A program made the position numbers and the translations under genes. The notes beneath the pieces are model-generated. The model saw nothing but the letters and a program-made list of their open reading frames with translations. It was not told the DNA's origin and did no database searches. A DNA stretch of 64,000 nucleotides, taken from Owenia fusiformis (lineage: Eukaryota; Annelida; Polychaeta; Sabellida; Oweniidae). Below are positions 35,303 to 49,500 of this stretch, in pieces. The number at the start of each line of letters is the position of its first letter. The first letter of the stretch is position 1. The stretch is taken from NCBI GenBank assembly GCA_903813345.2, contig CAIIXF020000008.1, positions 5,837,341 to 5,901,340 of the forward strand, read 5' to 3'.

Positions 35303-35371
35303 TACCCTGCATACAGAGTATGAAGACGAAGCTCTCTTTAAAGAAAGAAAGTCGAACGAATGCAAAGGGTA
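35303..35371. mobile_element. Short element 'TACCCTGCA...GCAAAGGGTA', copy 2
   Basis: A 69-bp unit with the same ends and core ('gacgaagctctcttta', 'cgaatgcaaagggta') as 18377-18439. Confidence 0.6.
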
Positions 35372-35998
35372 GTTTTTCTGAATATGGATGGGAATATAAG
35401 CATTGATGACCTAATCCAAATCTTTTACCGGTACTTCGTTTTTGTTTTGTTACTATATACATGTTTCCAAAGATCAAGGATTGGAAATAAGTCATGGAGA
35501 CAAGATGTGACAAGGCATTAACATGCAAGGTGTCACCACTTGGCATGTGTTACAGACGCCGATCGCCGAACGATGTTACAAACGCAGAACGCTGTTCATA
35601 GACGCCGAACATACACCATCCACAAAAAAAGTTGGAGACTATAACAGTATAACAATATCATGTCACCACTCTTATTGGCAACATCAAAATCATATTCAGT
35701 TATGGGTTTTATGAGAAATAAAAGCCGGGGCCACTCGTCATTGTTACAACTGTACATTCTTTAAACTAAATTACAGTTCATTCTATTGTGTTGCTACATT
35801 AGTGGGGTCTAACATCCATGAAACCACTTTTCAAATAGAAAATACACTGGTCATTTATTCTGTGTGTTCAAGCAGAAACCATCTAAAATCAGAACAGCTT
35901 CATTTGGGTGATACACATCAAACCTCTTACTAATACAGCGTTGGAGAAATAGTAAGAGCTGTGGATATGATAAAGAAACAGAACATTAATATACAAAA

Positions 35999-36095
35999 TG
36001 TCACCACCTGCCATTTGTTACAGACACAAAACCTCAACACCATCCACAAAAACATTGTAGACCATAACAATTTGTCACACTTTTGGTGGTGACAT
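35999..36095. mobile_element. MITE with perfect ATGTCACCAC / GTGGTGACAT ends
   Basis: A 97-bp unit with 10-bp perfect terminal inverted repeats and the internal order 'ccatttgttacagac', 'accatccacaaaaa', 'gtagaccataaca'. Diverged relatives: about 35525-35665, 45733-45846, 48425-48525 and 15084-15190. Confidence 0.75.
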
Positions 36096-36141
36096 AATAA
36101 CTATAAATGCACACATAAATGGTCACATTGAGAGGAATACT

Positions 36142-36272
36142 GAAAGCCAAGTTTTACTGTATGCCATTAACTAGTTCCATTTCTTTGATGATGTTAATAA
36201 CTGTGTTGATAGCCAAGTTTTACTGTATACCATTTAACTATTTCCATTTCTTTGATGATGTTAATAACTTTA
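36142..36272. repeat. Two tandem units of about 66 bp
   Basis: 'gccaagttttactgtat' to 'tttgatgatgttaataact' occurs twice in a row with few changes. Confidence 0.8.
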
Positions 36273-36874
36273 TCAACACTAGCAACCCAATCATCCTCTC
36301 CATGTTAACATCTTTACTTGTGTGATCAGCTCTTGAAAATACAATTTAAAGAAATAGAAAATGTGTCTTATCTACAAGTCTACAGGTATTTATCCCAAGT
36401 AGAAAAAATGTCGAGAAAATGTCAACGTGGCTTTCTAAGTACAACATATGAAGACGAAAATGGAACTGACAAGGTCAGTAACAGACTAGTACTTACTCGC
36501 CCTAACTCTTTACAAATGTACAAGATAAGCTGATGTTTCATTTAGTTCTTATATGGTGTGGTATATTTTGTATGGTGGTATGCTGCAGGTAGTTGCAGAC
36601 TTTCCGATTCTTCCGAGATTCCAAATCGTTATGTTACATTAATAATCTAATCTTTGCTAATCAGTGATTTATTTTGTGCTAGCACTTGAGACAAGATTGC
36701 TATTCAAAAAACTTCTTATTTGTGCTGTTACAGCTAGATGTCTAAAGCCACGACAGTCTCTATGAAATCCTATTTCATTTGAGTAAAATTTTATGATTAT
36801 GTACTGACTAACTTTATGGTCATCATGGTCATTATGGTCATCTTGCATTCCTCTCAATTAAAATCCTATCTACA

Positions 36875-37035
36875 GTAAAACGTGTGTACAGTGAACACCT
36901 ATGGAGCTACAAAAATGTGTTCACTGTAGGTAGGTGTTTATATAGAAGTCAATTGAGTATGTGCTGAGAAAGGGTGTTCACTAGAGAGAGGTGTTCACTA
37001 GAGAGAGGTGTTCACTAGAGAGAGGTGTTCACTAT
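36875..37035. repeat. Dispersed 'acagtaaaac..gtgaacacc' repeat with 17-bp minisatellite
   Basis: Begins 'acagtaaaacgtgtgtaca' and contains four units of 'ggtgttcactagagaga' (about 36969-37032). Other members start at about 20999, 38414 and 40988 with the same 'acagtaaaa' lead and 'gaacac' motifs. Confidence 0.7.
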
Positions 37036-38106
37036 ATACAATATACACAATATTCAAAATATACATGTCTTCTCCATGGACCAATGCACTTGTCTTTCCT
37101 GTCACGTCACAGATATGCTTCTTTATTAAACACAACTTACTAATAATTTCTGTAATGTTTTATTCATTTGGTTATTGATAATGCAAATAAATGCGTTTGG
37201 CATTAAATATTACCTGATTGTAATCACAGGTAACCTTGATTCTCATTCCACAATTGTCTACTAAATAATAGAAATCATAAATACACATGTAGTACATAGT
37301 TTTATATTAAATTGTTAAATGTATGTAGTATATGTAGTACAGTTTGTATACATGTATTTTATACAATATGTTATATGTTACATTTGGCAGATACCCCTTA
37401 AACCTTAATTACAATTTTTACAACTTTAAACCTTAAATTAATATTACTTTCTCTTTAACTAATCACTCATATTCCTATTGTGTCATTTGATATATCTGTA
37501 TCACATAGCAAAGAGAACATTACATTAATTGTGCAATGGTTCATTTTGTGAGAAATTAATATAATAAATGTACCATGAGATATTTGATATGTGACTATGT
37601 ATCATTCATCAAACTCATTTATAATTCCTCAGACACATTTTGATATCAGATATAGACAACTATCATTTCAGATAATTTCTGCATAGATTTATCATTTGTT
37701 GCAATTTATTGAAAATTGAATTTCAAATATCAGCTCGTGAATATTAGAGAAAATTAAATAATAAGAATGATTATCGCATAATTTTCATACCTCATCACAA
37801 AATTCACGATTACTTATCACGTAATCTATCATAACTTATCACATAATTTTCATACAGTTTATTAAATTTGAAATGGCACATGTCATTGAGCAGGTCTTCA
37901 TAATAATTTTCAATTTGTGCTGGTAGTTACAGACTGACAGGAAAATTGTCATGTACACCATGTGAACAATGTTTCAAATATCAACAATATGTGGATTATC
38001 ATCCTTCATTCAGAGGCTTCTTTTATTCCTCAACTTAACTTGGAAAGAAGTGAAATACCCTTGGACCAAGTATGTTTGACTAAAGCATTAGGTTATCTCA
38101 TTTCAG

Positions 38107-38222
38107 TTTCATCCATCTGATCCACGAAATAATAACATAAATCCATCTGATCCACTAAACAATAACATAAATCCATCTGATCCACTAACAAATCCACCTG
38201 ATCCACTAAACAATAACATACC
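38107..38222. repeat. Minisatellite, about 31-bp unit, four copies
   Basis: Units read 'aaatccatctgatccact' followed by 'aaacaataacat'; the third unit is shortened. Confidence 0.85.
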
Positions 38223-39190
38223 CTGGACCTTTCTGGACATTTTAAGCTATACTTTTTACATTATAGTAATAGCATAAAGGCATTCTCTCTCTTATGCAGA
38301 AATTATCTGTTATGAAAGTGTCCATAATAAATACATACATTATCTTTTAATTTATAATTCCATGATAAACTCAATTTAAGTAATAACTAACAGAATAACA
38401 TAATTGTTAATACAGTAAAACCTGTATATATAACCGAACATCTCTCAATTTGAACAGTTTTTTGCGGTCCCAATTTTCTTACCTCTCACTGACTCCCATA
38501 TTAAGGAAGAGTTAAAATATGTGAGCACCTGATAATCTGATCACTTTAGCCAGGCCAAATGCCATACGGATTAAACAGGTTTTACTGTATGTATTAGGTA
38601 CCTTACATTTATAGGGTGCTTTAGTCTAGCTACAAGCCTCTGTGACCCCCCCCCCCTCTACTTGACTGAACCTTCTCACACTTGTTGTAATGGGGGGGGG
38701 GGGGGGTCACACGGGCTTGTACCTAGGCTAAGTGTGCTTTGAATATTAGACTTAATAATTATATTGCACCATTGCCCTATTAAAGGGACTAAAAGGATAG
38801 AGACAATATTGATGATCTCATCTTTCCATCAAGCCAATTTTCTAGAAACCCAATTCTAGCTTTATTCCAGGATTTCTTTGATTATCTGGTCAAAGAATTT
38901 AAATGGGGAATGTACTATTTTAATTTCTAATGCATTTGGACATAACAACATCTCTAATCTCTCATAAAGTCTGTATTTAATCCATGATGAGATATCTCAT
39001 TTTCGAAAATAAAATCAGGATTGTTAGAAAAACAATGGCTTGATTTTTGAAAAGATTGCTTCAAATATTTTACACTCTCTATCCTTTCAAATTCAATTAC
39101 ATACAACCACTGACTTAGAACTTTTAATAATACATTGTTAATCTGAAAACATAGGATCAAATCCTATGCTAAGGGCTGATGTGAAAAAGT

Positions 39191-39258
39191 CACTCCACCC
39201 TGGTGGGAATCGAACCCACAACCTCCCGATTACATGTCAGGTGCTGTACCACATAATT
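39191..39258 (-). mobile_element. tRNA-derived SINE head
   Basis: The minus strand reads 'ggttgtgggttcgattccc' (polymerase III B box, plus-strand 39202-39220) preceded by 'gtacagcacctgacatgtaatc', similar to the D-arm and anticodon region of a tRNA-Thr-like gene. The acceptor stem does not pair properly, so this is a SINE rather than a working tRNA gene. Confidence 0.7.
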
Positions 39259-39699
39259 TAATTTAATTTTCTGTATCATTATTGGGTTAAACAATGGTTG
39301 TTAACCCATGTCAGGCCATTTGTACAATTGGTCACTGCTGTATTTGGATGGTTCACTTTTGACTGTTGACTGACTGGAGGTTTTAGCAATAAATGTACAA
39401 TGAACTAAATGAAGCCTAGAAAACATACAAAATCCAAAAAAGGTTTTACATATAACTTTAATGTACAACATCGCATTTAAACAATTCAAATATACTGTAA
39501 CAAAGAAGTAATAAAAAAAGAGTTAAAAAACGATATTTGCATATTTAAAGCTCGGTTAGAACTTGTTGTTGGAGGTTCACCCTGGACTCTCTGGTAGTCA
39601 ATCAAATGTTGGCTCAACATGTAACTGAATTCATTCTGTTCACCAATGAGTGATTAACAAGACATAGACTGATAAATATCACACTCTGAAGACCGAACT

Positions 39700-39860
39700 G
39701 GTTGCCATGTAATTTAATTTATCAAGCATGCCCAAAACCTAATCAGATCTTGGCACTAGTCTGCTCTTCAATATAGAAAAAGTTCAAGTTGAATGGATTA
39801 AGCGATTTTCCTGAAATTTTCATGACAAGATTAATGTGGCACCCCCTACCCAGACTCACA
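39700..39860. repeat. Dispersed repeat 'aacctaatcagat.ttggcactag'
   Basis: Shares 'aaacctaatcagat' and 'ttggcactag' with blocks at 57481-57520 and 59700-59740, and continues into 'gcgattttcctgaaatttt'. Class unknown. Confidence 0.5.
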
Positions 39861-40585
39861 ATACTCATGCATGCCAAGCTGCACAGGACGATGACAATAA
39901 AGAGGTATATAAAGAAGTATGTCTCAGCGAGAAGATTCCAATACTGAACCTTGAACATAGGGAGAGGGCAATAATCAAATGTTGAACTCACAATAAAATC
40001 AATTTATATGTATTTTAATATGACTAATATTCCATCAGACCTTCAGTCATTTTGCAACTTGCTGGCTTTAATAATATGTTCTACATGAAAAAAGTACCAT
40101 ATTACACTTATATTATATTGCATCTCCCAGTATATACATATATACATACTTTACATAACAAAAGCTATACAAGTTGGGTAATTACATTACAAAACTTTAC
40201 ATTTCTTAACTGGTATAATTTCATTAACCATTTATATCCAACCAATATAGCTTTGTACAAGGTATATATAGCACAAATGGCTGTTTAACTATATATAAAG
40301 CCAATGGGAATGGAAAATGGCAATATTCGTTGTTCTGCATCTTTGAGTTTACATATGTATTCTGCTTGATACTTGATGATATGGATGATAATTCAAAACG
40401 ATAAATCCAACATTCCAATATTAGACCTGTTCCTGTTACGAAGAATGCAAACGAACAATTTGAATTCATACGTTCAGAGATGATGAAGAACCATACACAC
40501 TAGGCATCTTAAACATAGTTGTTGATCATTATGGAAGATCTCGGTTGGATCACACGGAGAAGTCATCATTACGGTATGAATTGGA

Positions 40586-43500
40586 TCATCTCCGGAAAAT
40601 ATCATCTGGACTGTTAGGTGGTGATGGGTAACTACTCAATGACTGTGTTGAGGTCTTGCGCGGCTTAGCTATAGATGATTTCGACTTCAATGAGAATCTC
40701 CTTGTAACAGACTCGTATGGTACTCCTGGATCTGAGATGTTGGGAGAAGGCACTGAAATAGATCAGAATGCAATAGTTTAAAGTCAGGTTTTAACATTGC
40801 CAACCAAATAAGACATGAGAATTTAAACCACTCAGCCACTACTGGCTTTCATTCTTATGACTGGATGTAAGAAAGGTCCAAGGTTGTGAGAGAAACATTT
40901 TTTCCAATCCTTCTTGGAAAGAACCTGGACTAGTTTTAAAGGTTTTTGTGGGTTTGTGTCAGTAATATAACCCTTGCCTTATTCTACAGTAAAACCTGTA
41001 TATGAAAACATTCTTTTTGAGAAACTCAAAATGTGAACATTTTTACACGGACACCCATTTCACCAAAATGAACACATAAAGGCAATCTCAGTGGTGTTCA
41101 CTTTAAACAGAGTTCAGTTTCTGGAATGCAATTATTAACCAATCACTGACTATTGATACTGATATGTTATTGTGAAAGACAAAGTATGACACACAAAGAC
41201 ACAACATAAAATCTGGGCTTGTAATAATAATAAAAATACAGATAAAATTGTATTTGTTGATCATGCTGACAAAATAAACAACAAATGAACATCTTATCAG
41301 TCAAGACAGTTACAAACATTTCATTTTTTGGATTTCATTACAGTGACTAATGTTGGATGCTGGAGTTAAAATAGATGTAGAATTGTTTCAAACTTTTGCC
41401 CATGAAAACGTTTAACCCAGATTTTGTAAGCAGTGAAAGAATACTGAACAATCAATGATATGAAACATTAACTGAATTAAGTGTACATATTCTACCCTAA
41501 AGGTGTCACTAAACTTACCTACAAAAGCGCCCCCTATACAGCTATATTTTGCCTATATAGAAAAGAGCAAAGCTACATACAGTATGTTATACAGCATAAA
41601 GCAAACAATGTTATTATATTAAGGATCCACTTTTGGCACAATTGCAACTTAACAATTTTAAATAAAATTCAGAAGAACATCACTTTTCTATGTCTTGTAA
41701 ATTACACATGTACCAAAAAAACAGACCTAAGATCATAAGCATTTAGTATTGTCTCTAAGTATTGTCTCTGTAATATCGTCTCTGCAGTATTGGGTGAAAG
41801 GAATGCAAATAGTGGAGAGGCTCACATGAAATGGTCTAAAAAGAGTTTGTTATGTTGTTGATATTAAATTGTAAAATCCATTTCCTGTAACCACATGATC
41901 CAGGGGTCAGTTTATACAATTTTTTAAAGCAAATCCTCCACTGTCTATTTTTTGTCTATTTTTAGATGAACGATAGGTGGAAATCAAATCGTAGGTTATG
42001 ACGGTTCTAAGAATGAGCCTCAGAGAGCTCATCATAATGCTAGGACAATGAGGTCCTAATATAGCATTTTATCATCAATTTTTTTCAGCATCATTTTATT
42101 CTTAATATTTATAAGAGACAATACTTTATTGATACTACTACGGGATATTAGTATTAAGCCGATACTAAATGTTTTGTTATGCCTAAAATTCTACGAAAGC
42201 TTTCAACTTGCCTGTAATGGATTCAATGTTAGTAAATACAGATGTTAAGATAAATTGTACAATATAAAGAAAATGACAGGCACTGTATTTACAACATCAA
42301 TACAACAACAGTCCAAATTAATTCATGTGTTAAGATAGGGTAAAATATAATGTACGAGTATGTTTAGCATTTCTGTCGCATACATGTATCTTAAAAAAAA
42401 TGTATAGTAAATTAAAGCATTTATGAAACATTGTGATTCTCAGTATACATTATATCATTGGATAAATAAATAAATAATAAAAATAAAAAAAAGATATGAA
42501 GCCCGTTCTTCATCTTCACCATCTTGGTATTTGAAAGAGAAGCAATAACTGCTGAGTCACATTCGCTCATCCTCATACAAAAAATCCCTAAACAATGAAC
42601 TGAATGGCGCTAGGATCATCCACGGATATTATATTAGTAATAACACACGATCATTACCATCTAAAATATTCAAATTATTACGAAAGGCTCATTTGTAGGG
42701 CTGTAACAGCTATTAAAATAATACCAGTAGTTTGTCATTTGCTTAGATTAAAACAGTTAGTGAGATTTGATAATTTAGTATATGGTGTTGAACAAGGGAA
42801 GATGCTTTGGTTATTTGAAGATCAAAATTATTACGGTTGTAAAAATCAAATTGGGCGAACAATAGTTTGATTTTAATTACATGATTAAGTGCTTTTATTA
42901 TTCAATACGATTTTGTTAATAACTGTTAGAATCTACAAGACTTGATTTGTAATTAAATATCTACATAAAGAAATTCTTAGGATGATTTAATAGATCTAAA
43001 AGTATTTTGATAATTTTTCTTACAATTTTTTAATTAATATAAAATACATACAAATGTAAATCAATGTACATTAAAGATAAATATTTAAAAACATTTGAAT
43101 TGTCTCAACAAAAATGCAATCGAATTCAATTCATACCTAATATATTACAACAAGAGGTCATAGGTCAAAGAGGTCATATGTCATATGAAGAGAATGGAGT
43201 CATAACAACAAAATTCTGTCCATATTTTTCAACAACATGAGTCACAAATCACAACATTTGAATTTTATTCAGAGTAAACAACAAGTTCTGTACCATAAGG
43301 ACAACATCAAATAAAACAAATAAAGGAGCTACTCTTTTAGGAGAAAGTTAAGTTTTGTGGAAATAATAATAAAGGACCTCACTGAGTAAGAAATTATGTT
43401 TATATACATATATAGTACTAACAATGGGTATAAAGCATGTCTCTAATTGAGCCCTCAGTTGGTTTTTTGTCAAAATAATAATAAAGGACCTCACTACGTA

Positions 43501-46500
43501 ACATATATAACAATAGGTATAAAGCACGGTTCAAACTGAGGCTTCTCCTACCAGAGACAATGGGATATAACTGGCCAGACAACAAGCAAGGTACAATATG
43601 AAGAACGTAACAACATTTTGATTGGTTCCTTTACCTGACCATATATGGACTCAGAACTCAGTAGAGGTAAAGAGGTCTCTTAAACGCTTCAATTTCAGGG
43701 AATGTGAATCAAATATGTGAGAGTCAAAGACATTATGGTGGCTACCCTCATCTTCCACATCTGTAGTGAGGAAGAACAATTAGCCTGAAGAATATACTTC
43801 TGTAAACTGATGAAAAATCTTTAAATCTTTTATTCCATGAATTTATACACATTCATCATTATACATTAATTATACAATAAATGTACCGTACTTTTAAACC
43901 AGGCATAATGAGAAGCATGGCTTTAGACTTAACTCAATCTTATAAGAGGTTATAAAAATTCATCCGAAAGCACAAGAATAGACTTAGCACTGCTAGAATA
44001 ATAGCCCAAAGCCCATTATATTTACAGTGTAACATCACAATGAACTAGAATTCTAGAATATGACAGGGATAATTTCTATAACCAATATGAGAAGGTCATT
44101 TCACACATTAAAGGGACCCAGTTCCCATTTTGAGCCTAAAATACCCCAACTATGATTCAGAATAAGACTTCCAACTTGCTATATCCCAGGATTTGATACA
44201 TACTTATATTTTGTGTGAATATTGTGTTCTGTAAAGTTTTAATATTTACATAAAGTTTTGTATCAAATTCTGTCAAGTTGTAATATCTTGTATGTATAAA
44301 AAGGTTTGAATCAAATTATATTAATGGTGAAAATTCTATTCTAAATTTTTAGAGATATTGGGGTCTTAAAGGGTCAGAAATATGCACTGAGGTTAGGCAC
44401 TTTAACACACCACATACTTGTATAGAGTAATTCAAAGAAGCAGAATCAAGAAATAAAATTATGATTATTATTGATTCAATGATTGATTGTGAGTAAAAGT
44501 CAATATATACAGAGTGTCTCAAAACTAGGTATGTGTACCTTTGGAGTGTTTAGCACTGGTGAGTGGCTTGCCATTCAGCTCTGGTGTATGTGTAGAGGAA
44601 GTGGGAGATGGTAAACTGAAGTCCATACCAGTGATGTCAGAACCTACAAAACAACAATGTGATTTGTCACAACACCCACAAAACAACACTTATTCGTAAT
44701 TTGAGAACCTACAAATTTAAGTAATTTAAGTTAGGTACTAAATTTAAGTAAAGTTCTTCAATACTATTTGTAGAATATTTTTAAGTATTATTTTATGACT
44801 ATAATTCAAAAAGAAAATACTTGTATATTTATACTTCATATATTTAGAAGTTATAGTAAGGATAAGTAAAAATCAAAGTATGGTTTCAAACCTGGTGCTA
44901 AGACTGGTGCAAAGACATGACCAGCAAACTCCTCAAACATAGTGGCTTGTTTATGTTGTTGTATAAGAGTCTCTAAGTACTTGGTCCTCTCCTCATAGCT
45001 AAACACTGTGAAGGAATCTATTTAGTTATTTAGCCATTGATTGAGATTGAATATGAATTCAACACAAAACTGTGGTATGCTTCAATACAAGTTTCCAAGA
45101 CTTCTCATACACGTACAGGGTTAACCAAAACAGCAGCCCTCTATTATGGAATAATTTTGTCAGTAATAATGGATTCCTCTTGTTTTTTAGTAGCGAGTTC
45201 AATTGGTCAAAAAGTTATGTACTCACAGATATTTAAAGAAAAACACTCAGTCTAGGCTAGGCATACTCTCACATTAGCTTTAGGAAAATTCAGGTTCTGA
45301 AGTATGGTTGATCTTTCTTTACAATATTTTCCAAACTATTTTAGCACTCTATTCTGAGGCTTTGGAGATCTTAATCCATCTTAGCTACAGTCTACCAGCA
45401 CTATTAACTACTTAGATGACCTCAACATAATAACATAGTATGTATAATTAGTAAAGGATACAATGCCATATAGTAGGGCATAGTGGCACGTTTAGTTCTG
45501 CTTGCATTGATAGCTGTAGCCCTGACCAGGCCTGGTAGGATAGCATGGTCAACAATAGCACCATCAAACAATGGACCAAAGTATGGCACCTACAATATTA
45601 AGACATCATACTTGTATGAATACTTTATTAAATACATGTATCCCCAAAATCTTTTACTGATTTCATTTTGTAATTCTATATCATGTTTCAATTATTTGGA
45701 ATACATGAAATAACAAGGCAATAACATGCAAAATGTCACCACATGCCATTTGTTACAGATGTCAAACTCACCACCAACCACCATCCACCAAATGCCGAAC
45801 ACATTCCACAAAAAATTGGAGACTATAACACTTGTGGTGGTGACATAAAGTGTTTGAATGGCAAAACATTTTGGAATATCACAAATAAATCAAGTATCAT
45901 TTAAAAAATTTTAACTGACATTTGAATGTACCTCTGGTTTCCTGTCTATGTGTATCCTGTAAAGGCCATTGTGCAGAGGGCTGATTACAATGATGACATC
46001 ACCAAACTCAGTAGGTATAATACCACGTCTGTAGTCTCTTGTATGCTCTGACCATATTATGTGAACCTCATCATTGCCCAAGTGGCGCAACTAATGACAA
46101 AAAATATTACAACACAATCATGTTAGGTACAGTACAAATTAATCATCTAAAGTATTTAATTGGAGATAAGTTGAAGGAAATCTTACAAGTCATTTTGTAA
46201 TTCCATCTACTTAGTAGCTCATAATATGGAATTTGTAGAGTCTTGAAAGTCCATGTTGATAATAATAGGGGGCACTTAATGGAATAGCATAAAAAAAAGT
46301 AAAATTCCATCAAAATCCCATCAAAATATATTTTAAAAGATATCTGGCACACCGATTTACAGTATGCCAGTATGCATGTGCACAATATTACAAAAATGGT
46401 CACATGTATGTTTATACACTGTATAAGATTGGATATGATGATGATGAACTTATTATTTACATATATTGAATTATTTCATTGTACATACCTTTCTGTGTCT

Positions 46501-49500
46501 CTCATCCTCAGTGTCGGAAGGCATCCTTGTCGACACATGGAATATCACCTCTAGTGTTGATGTGGCATAATAGGGGGCACTGGTGCCTGTGGATTTGTTA
46601 CGCTGAAGCCCACCTAGGAACCCACAGTGAGTTTCTAGGTCAACCTGAATAAATATAAAATTTTTCATTTAATTTTGGAGTCTCTCCTTCAAATATTCAG
46701 TAAACATTTCTTAGTGTGACATGTATGTAACATGCATTCCATATGTATGAAAAGCAAGAAATAAACTAAAATCAAAAGTGACTTCCATCTGAAGATGCTG
46801 ATGACCAGAAGCAGACTAAGAAATGGCACACAAATTGTAGGCCAGAGGCGAAATAACAAGGGATGGAGCAAGGGCAAAATCAGAGTCTTTTAATATTGTA
46901 AGTAGGTTAGATCATTTTCAATGTTATATACCTCCCATCCTAGACCAGCCAGGAAGTCCTCGTACTGTTTACTACCTCCTTTATTAGAGAGCAGGCTCTG
47001 TTTATCCTCCTGACCTGGCCCTATGTAAAACACTGCAATCTTGTGGGTCTCACGGCTGAAATAATACATGTACCTATCAATAAATAATGCATAGAAATAT
47101 AAACAAGAAGATCTGAATTCTACTCTTTAAATAATTAATTTGTGTTGTGTTTTCTGTTGATACCAACTAAATGTATCACTCACATATTCGTTTAACCTCT
47201 TGAATCCTGAGGCTCTAAAATTGCTTGAAACCAGAGAATTTTTCATTTTTGCCACCTTTTGACATTTGTTTTCATACCTATACAACTTTAGATGCTCAAC
47301 TTAGTAAAATCAGATGGCAGAGATCATTTCTACACGTTTTAAAACAATTTTTTTGTAAATTGGATGAAAATTGTTCAAATAAGAGCAATTTTTATGAAAA
47401 ATTTTGTGACAGATTTTCTCGTCCCTCTGGGTTTCAAGGTCATTTAAAGGTAACGTGAAATCTCGTCATTCTGGGTAGTCAAGAGGTTAATCAAAAAATT
47501 CATAAACTGTTAAATTAGGAATCTGCTTCAAATGGGCATATTAACCTTTTGCAGTTTAATGGCATAGATATACATGTATTGACATCTTTGGACAACATAC
47601 AGGGTGTCAAATAAGTCCCGTCCCCCCTGCTACAGCTAGAACCTTAACAGACGGCACTTAGTGTGATATACCATTGGAAAGATCATCCAAAGTTATGTTA
47701 ACTCACCAACTCTCAAGTATTTTGAATGAAATTTACCTATATTTTTATTATGTCTTTTATAGTTAACATGCCCTCCTTTTAGTAGCTTTTTTGCGTCAAA
47801 ATGACAAGGATATGACCTCAGAAATACGTCAAAAAGTTCATCTTTTTCGCATTTTACTTGTTACGAAAAGGTTTTCACAACTTTCCTTGCACCTTTATTT
47901 TCTGAACATCTAACCCTATCCAGAAATTGCTTAAATTCATCGCCATAAACATATTTAGTCATCTTTTGGTCCCTTGACCTTTCCAATACCCGATTCTTAA
48001 AATCCGGCCAAATACGCCAAATTGCCATGTTTCTAGGCATATGGTCACCTCAATTGATACAATGTAAAAATTGGTGAGCTTGATTGACATGTGTCAGATA
48101 TATGCCAATCAACGTAACTTTGGAAGACCTTTCCAATGATATATCACACTTGGTACCAAATATCTTGGATTTGGCTGTAGAGGGGGGGACGGGACTTATT
48201 TGACACCCTGTATATATCTTAGATATTCTACATGGGACCAGATGTTATTTATCTTAACTGCAATAATTCTCTTATGTACAAAGTCTCAATCTGGAAGAAT
48301 ATGACAAATGCCCCCAACTCACCACCGTTGTGAATCCAAGTGCTTCAACTCTCTTAGTAATTTCTCATTTTTCTTCAGCAGATCAACTTGAGCACTGCAA
48401 TTACAAACAAGGTTTCATCATACAAAATGTCACCACCTGCATTTCTTGGACACCGACTGCTGAGCACCAACCATCGAATTTCAAAAACTGTCCACAAAAA
48501 TTTGGAGGCTATAGCAACAGTGTCTCGAACAATCAATGGCATGCAGTGAAGATGAAAATACATGAAGAAACTATCTCAAGCATTTCCATTTGTATAATGG
48601 ATATTCTATATAGGATTTGGAAATACACTTTTAAACTAGTTCCAAAAAGAAATAGTTGATATTTTATTGGTTTAAAATATTTTTCATTTCATGTTTCCCT
48701 TGTAGGCTCTCTTTCTGGTATATGAATATTTAAAAAAAATACCTCAATCAAAACTAAACATTTTAGAGTGGTTTTAATAATGCACAAAATATAGTAGTAC
48801 TCCAGGCTTACCGTTTCCCCCAAGACATAAGGCCTAGCTGGTTGACCATGTGCCTACACAGATGAAATGGAGAGTTCTCATCTTTACTAATAGATGGCGT
48901 GAGAGGCTGGGCAACCATGCTGGAATAGAATAAATGTCATTTTGGGATTGACTGTAAATAAACAAAAATAAATATAACAACTGGATTTGTTTAAGCTATT
49001 GAAAACATCTGAAATATAACAATCATTACAAAAAGTTTGAGACTCTGTAACAATATGTCACCACTCAACTCTCAACTTACCTATTGTCAGCTTTGTGTTT
49101 CATGAAATAGTCCATCTCCTCATCTCTCTGAGTGAGTACAGTGGACACCATCTTGCTCTCAAGGTGACAGTTCAGGGAGCTGGGGGCTGCAGGTGGGATG
49201 TTGAGGGGCTCCCCAGGGTGTAGCAGACATTCAGGGCTTGTGTGTCCAATGTATTGCAGCAGCTAAACATAAGATTAAGACTATTAATACAGGACTATAC
49301 ATAGACATTTCAGGGAGCTAGGTGCTGCAGGTGGGATATTGAGGGCCTCCTCAGGGTGTAGCAGACATTCATGGCTTGTGTGTCCAATGTATTGAAGCAG
49401 CTGTATAAATGTAAGAATAAGTTTTCCTGCTTTTTAACATGTGTAGCTTAAGACAAAAAAATGCCAAGAAAGTCAAGTTTTTCTCATTTGTTCCCATTTT

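Larger units (their letters stand above)
28985..40580. other. Intergenic stretch between INSM1 and the RalGAP gene; no recognised gene
   Basis: About 11.6 kb, AT-rich. Open frames are short and show no family motif. It includes 3' UTR sequence of both convergent genes, the minisatellites and MITEs listed separately, a G run (34442-34451), and the C and G runs at 38647-38707. Confidence 0.6.

Noticed and set aside
39191-39258. tRNA gene
   Set aside because: The B box is present, but the acceptor stem does not pair and the 3' flank continues as repeat; read as a SINE head.
42604-42870. 88-codon plus-strand frame in a RalGAP intron
   Set aside because: No family similarity recognised and no splice or polyA context.
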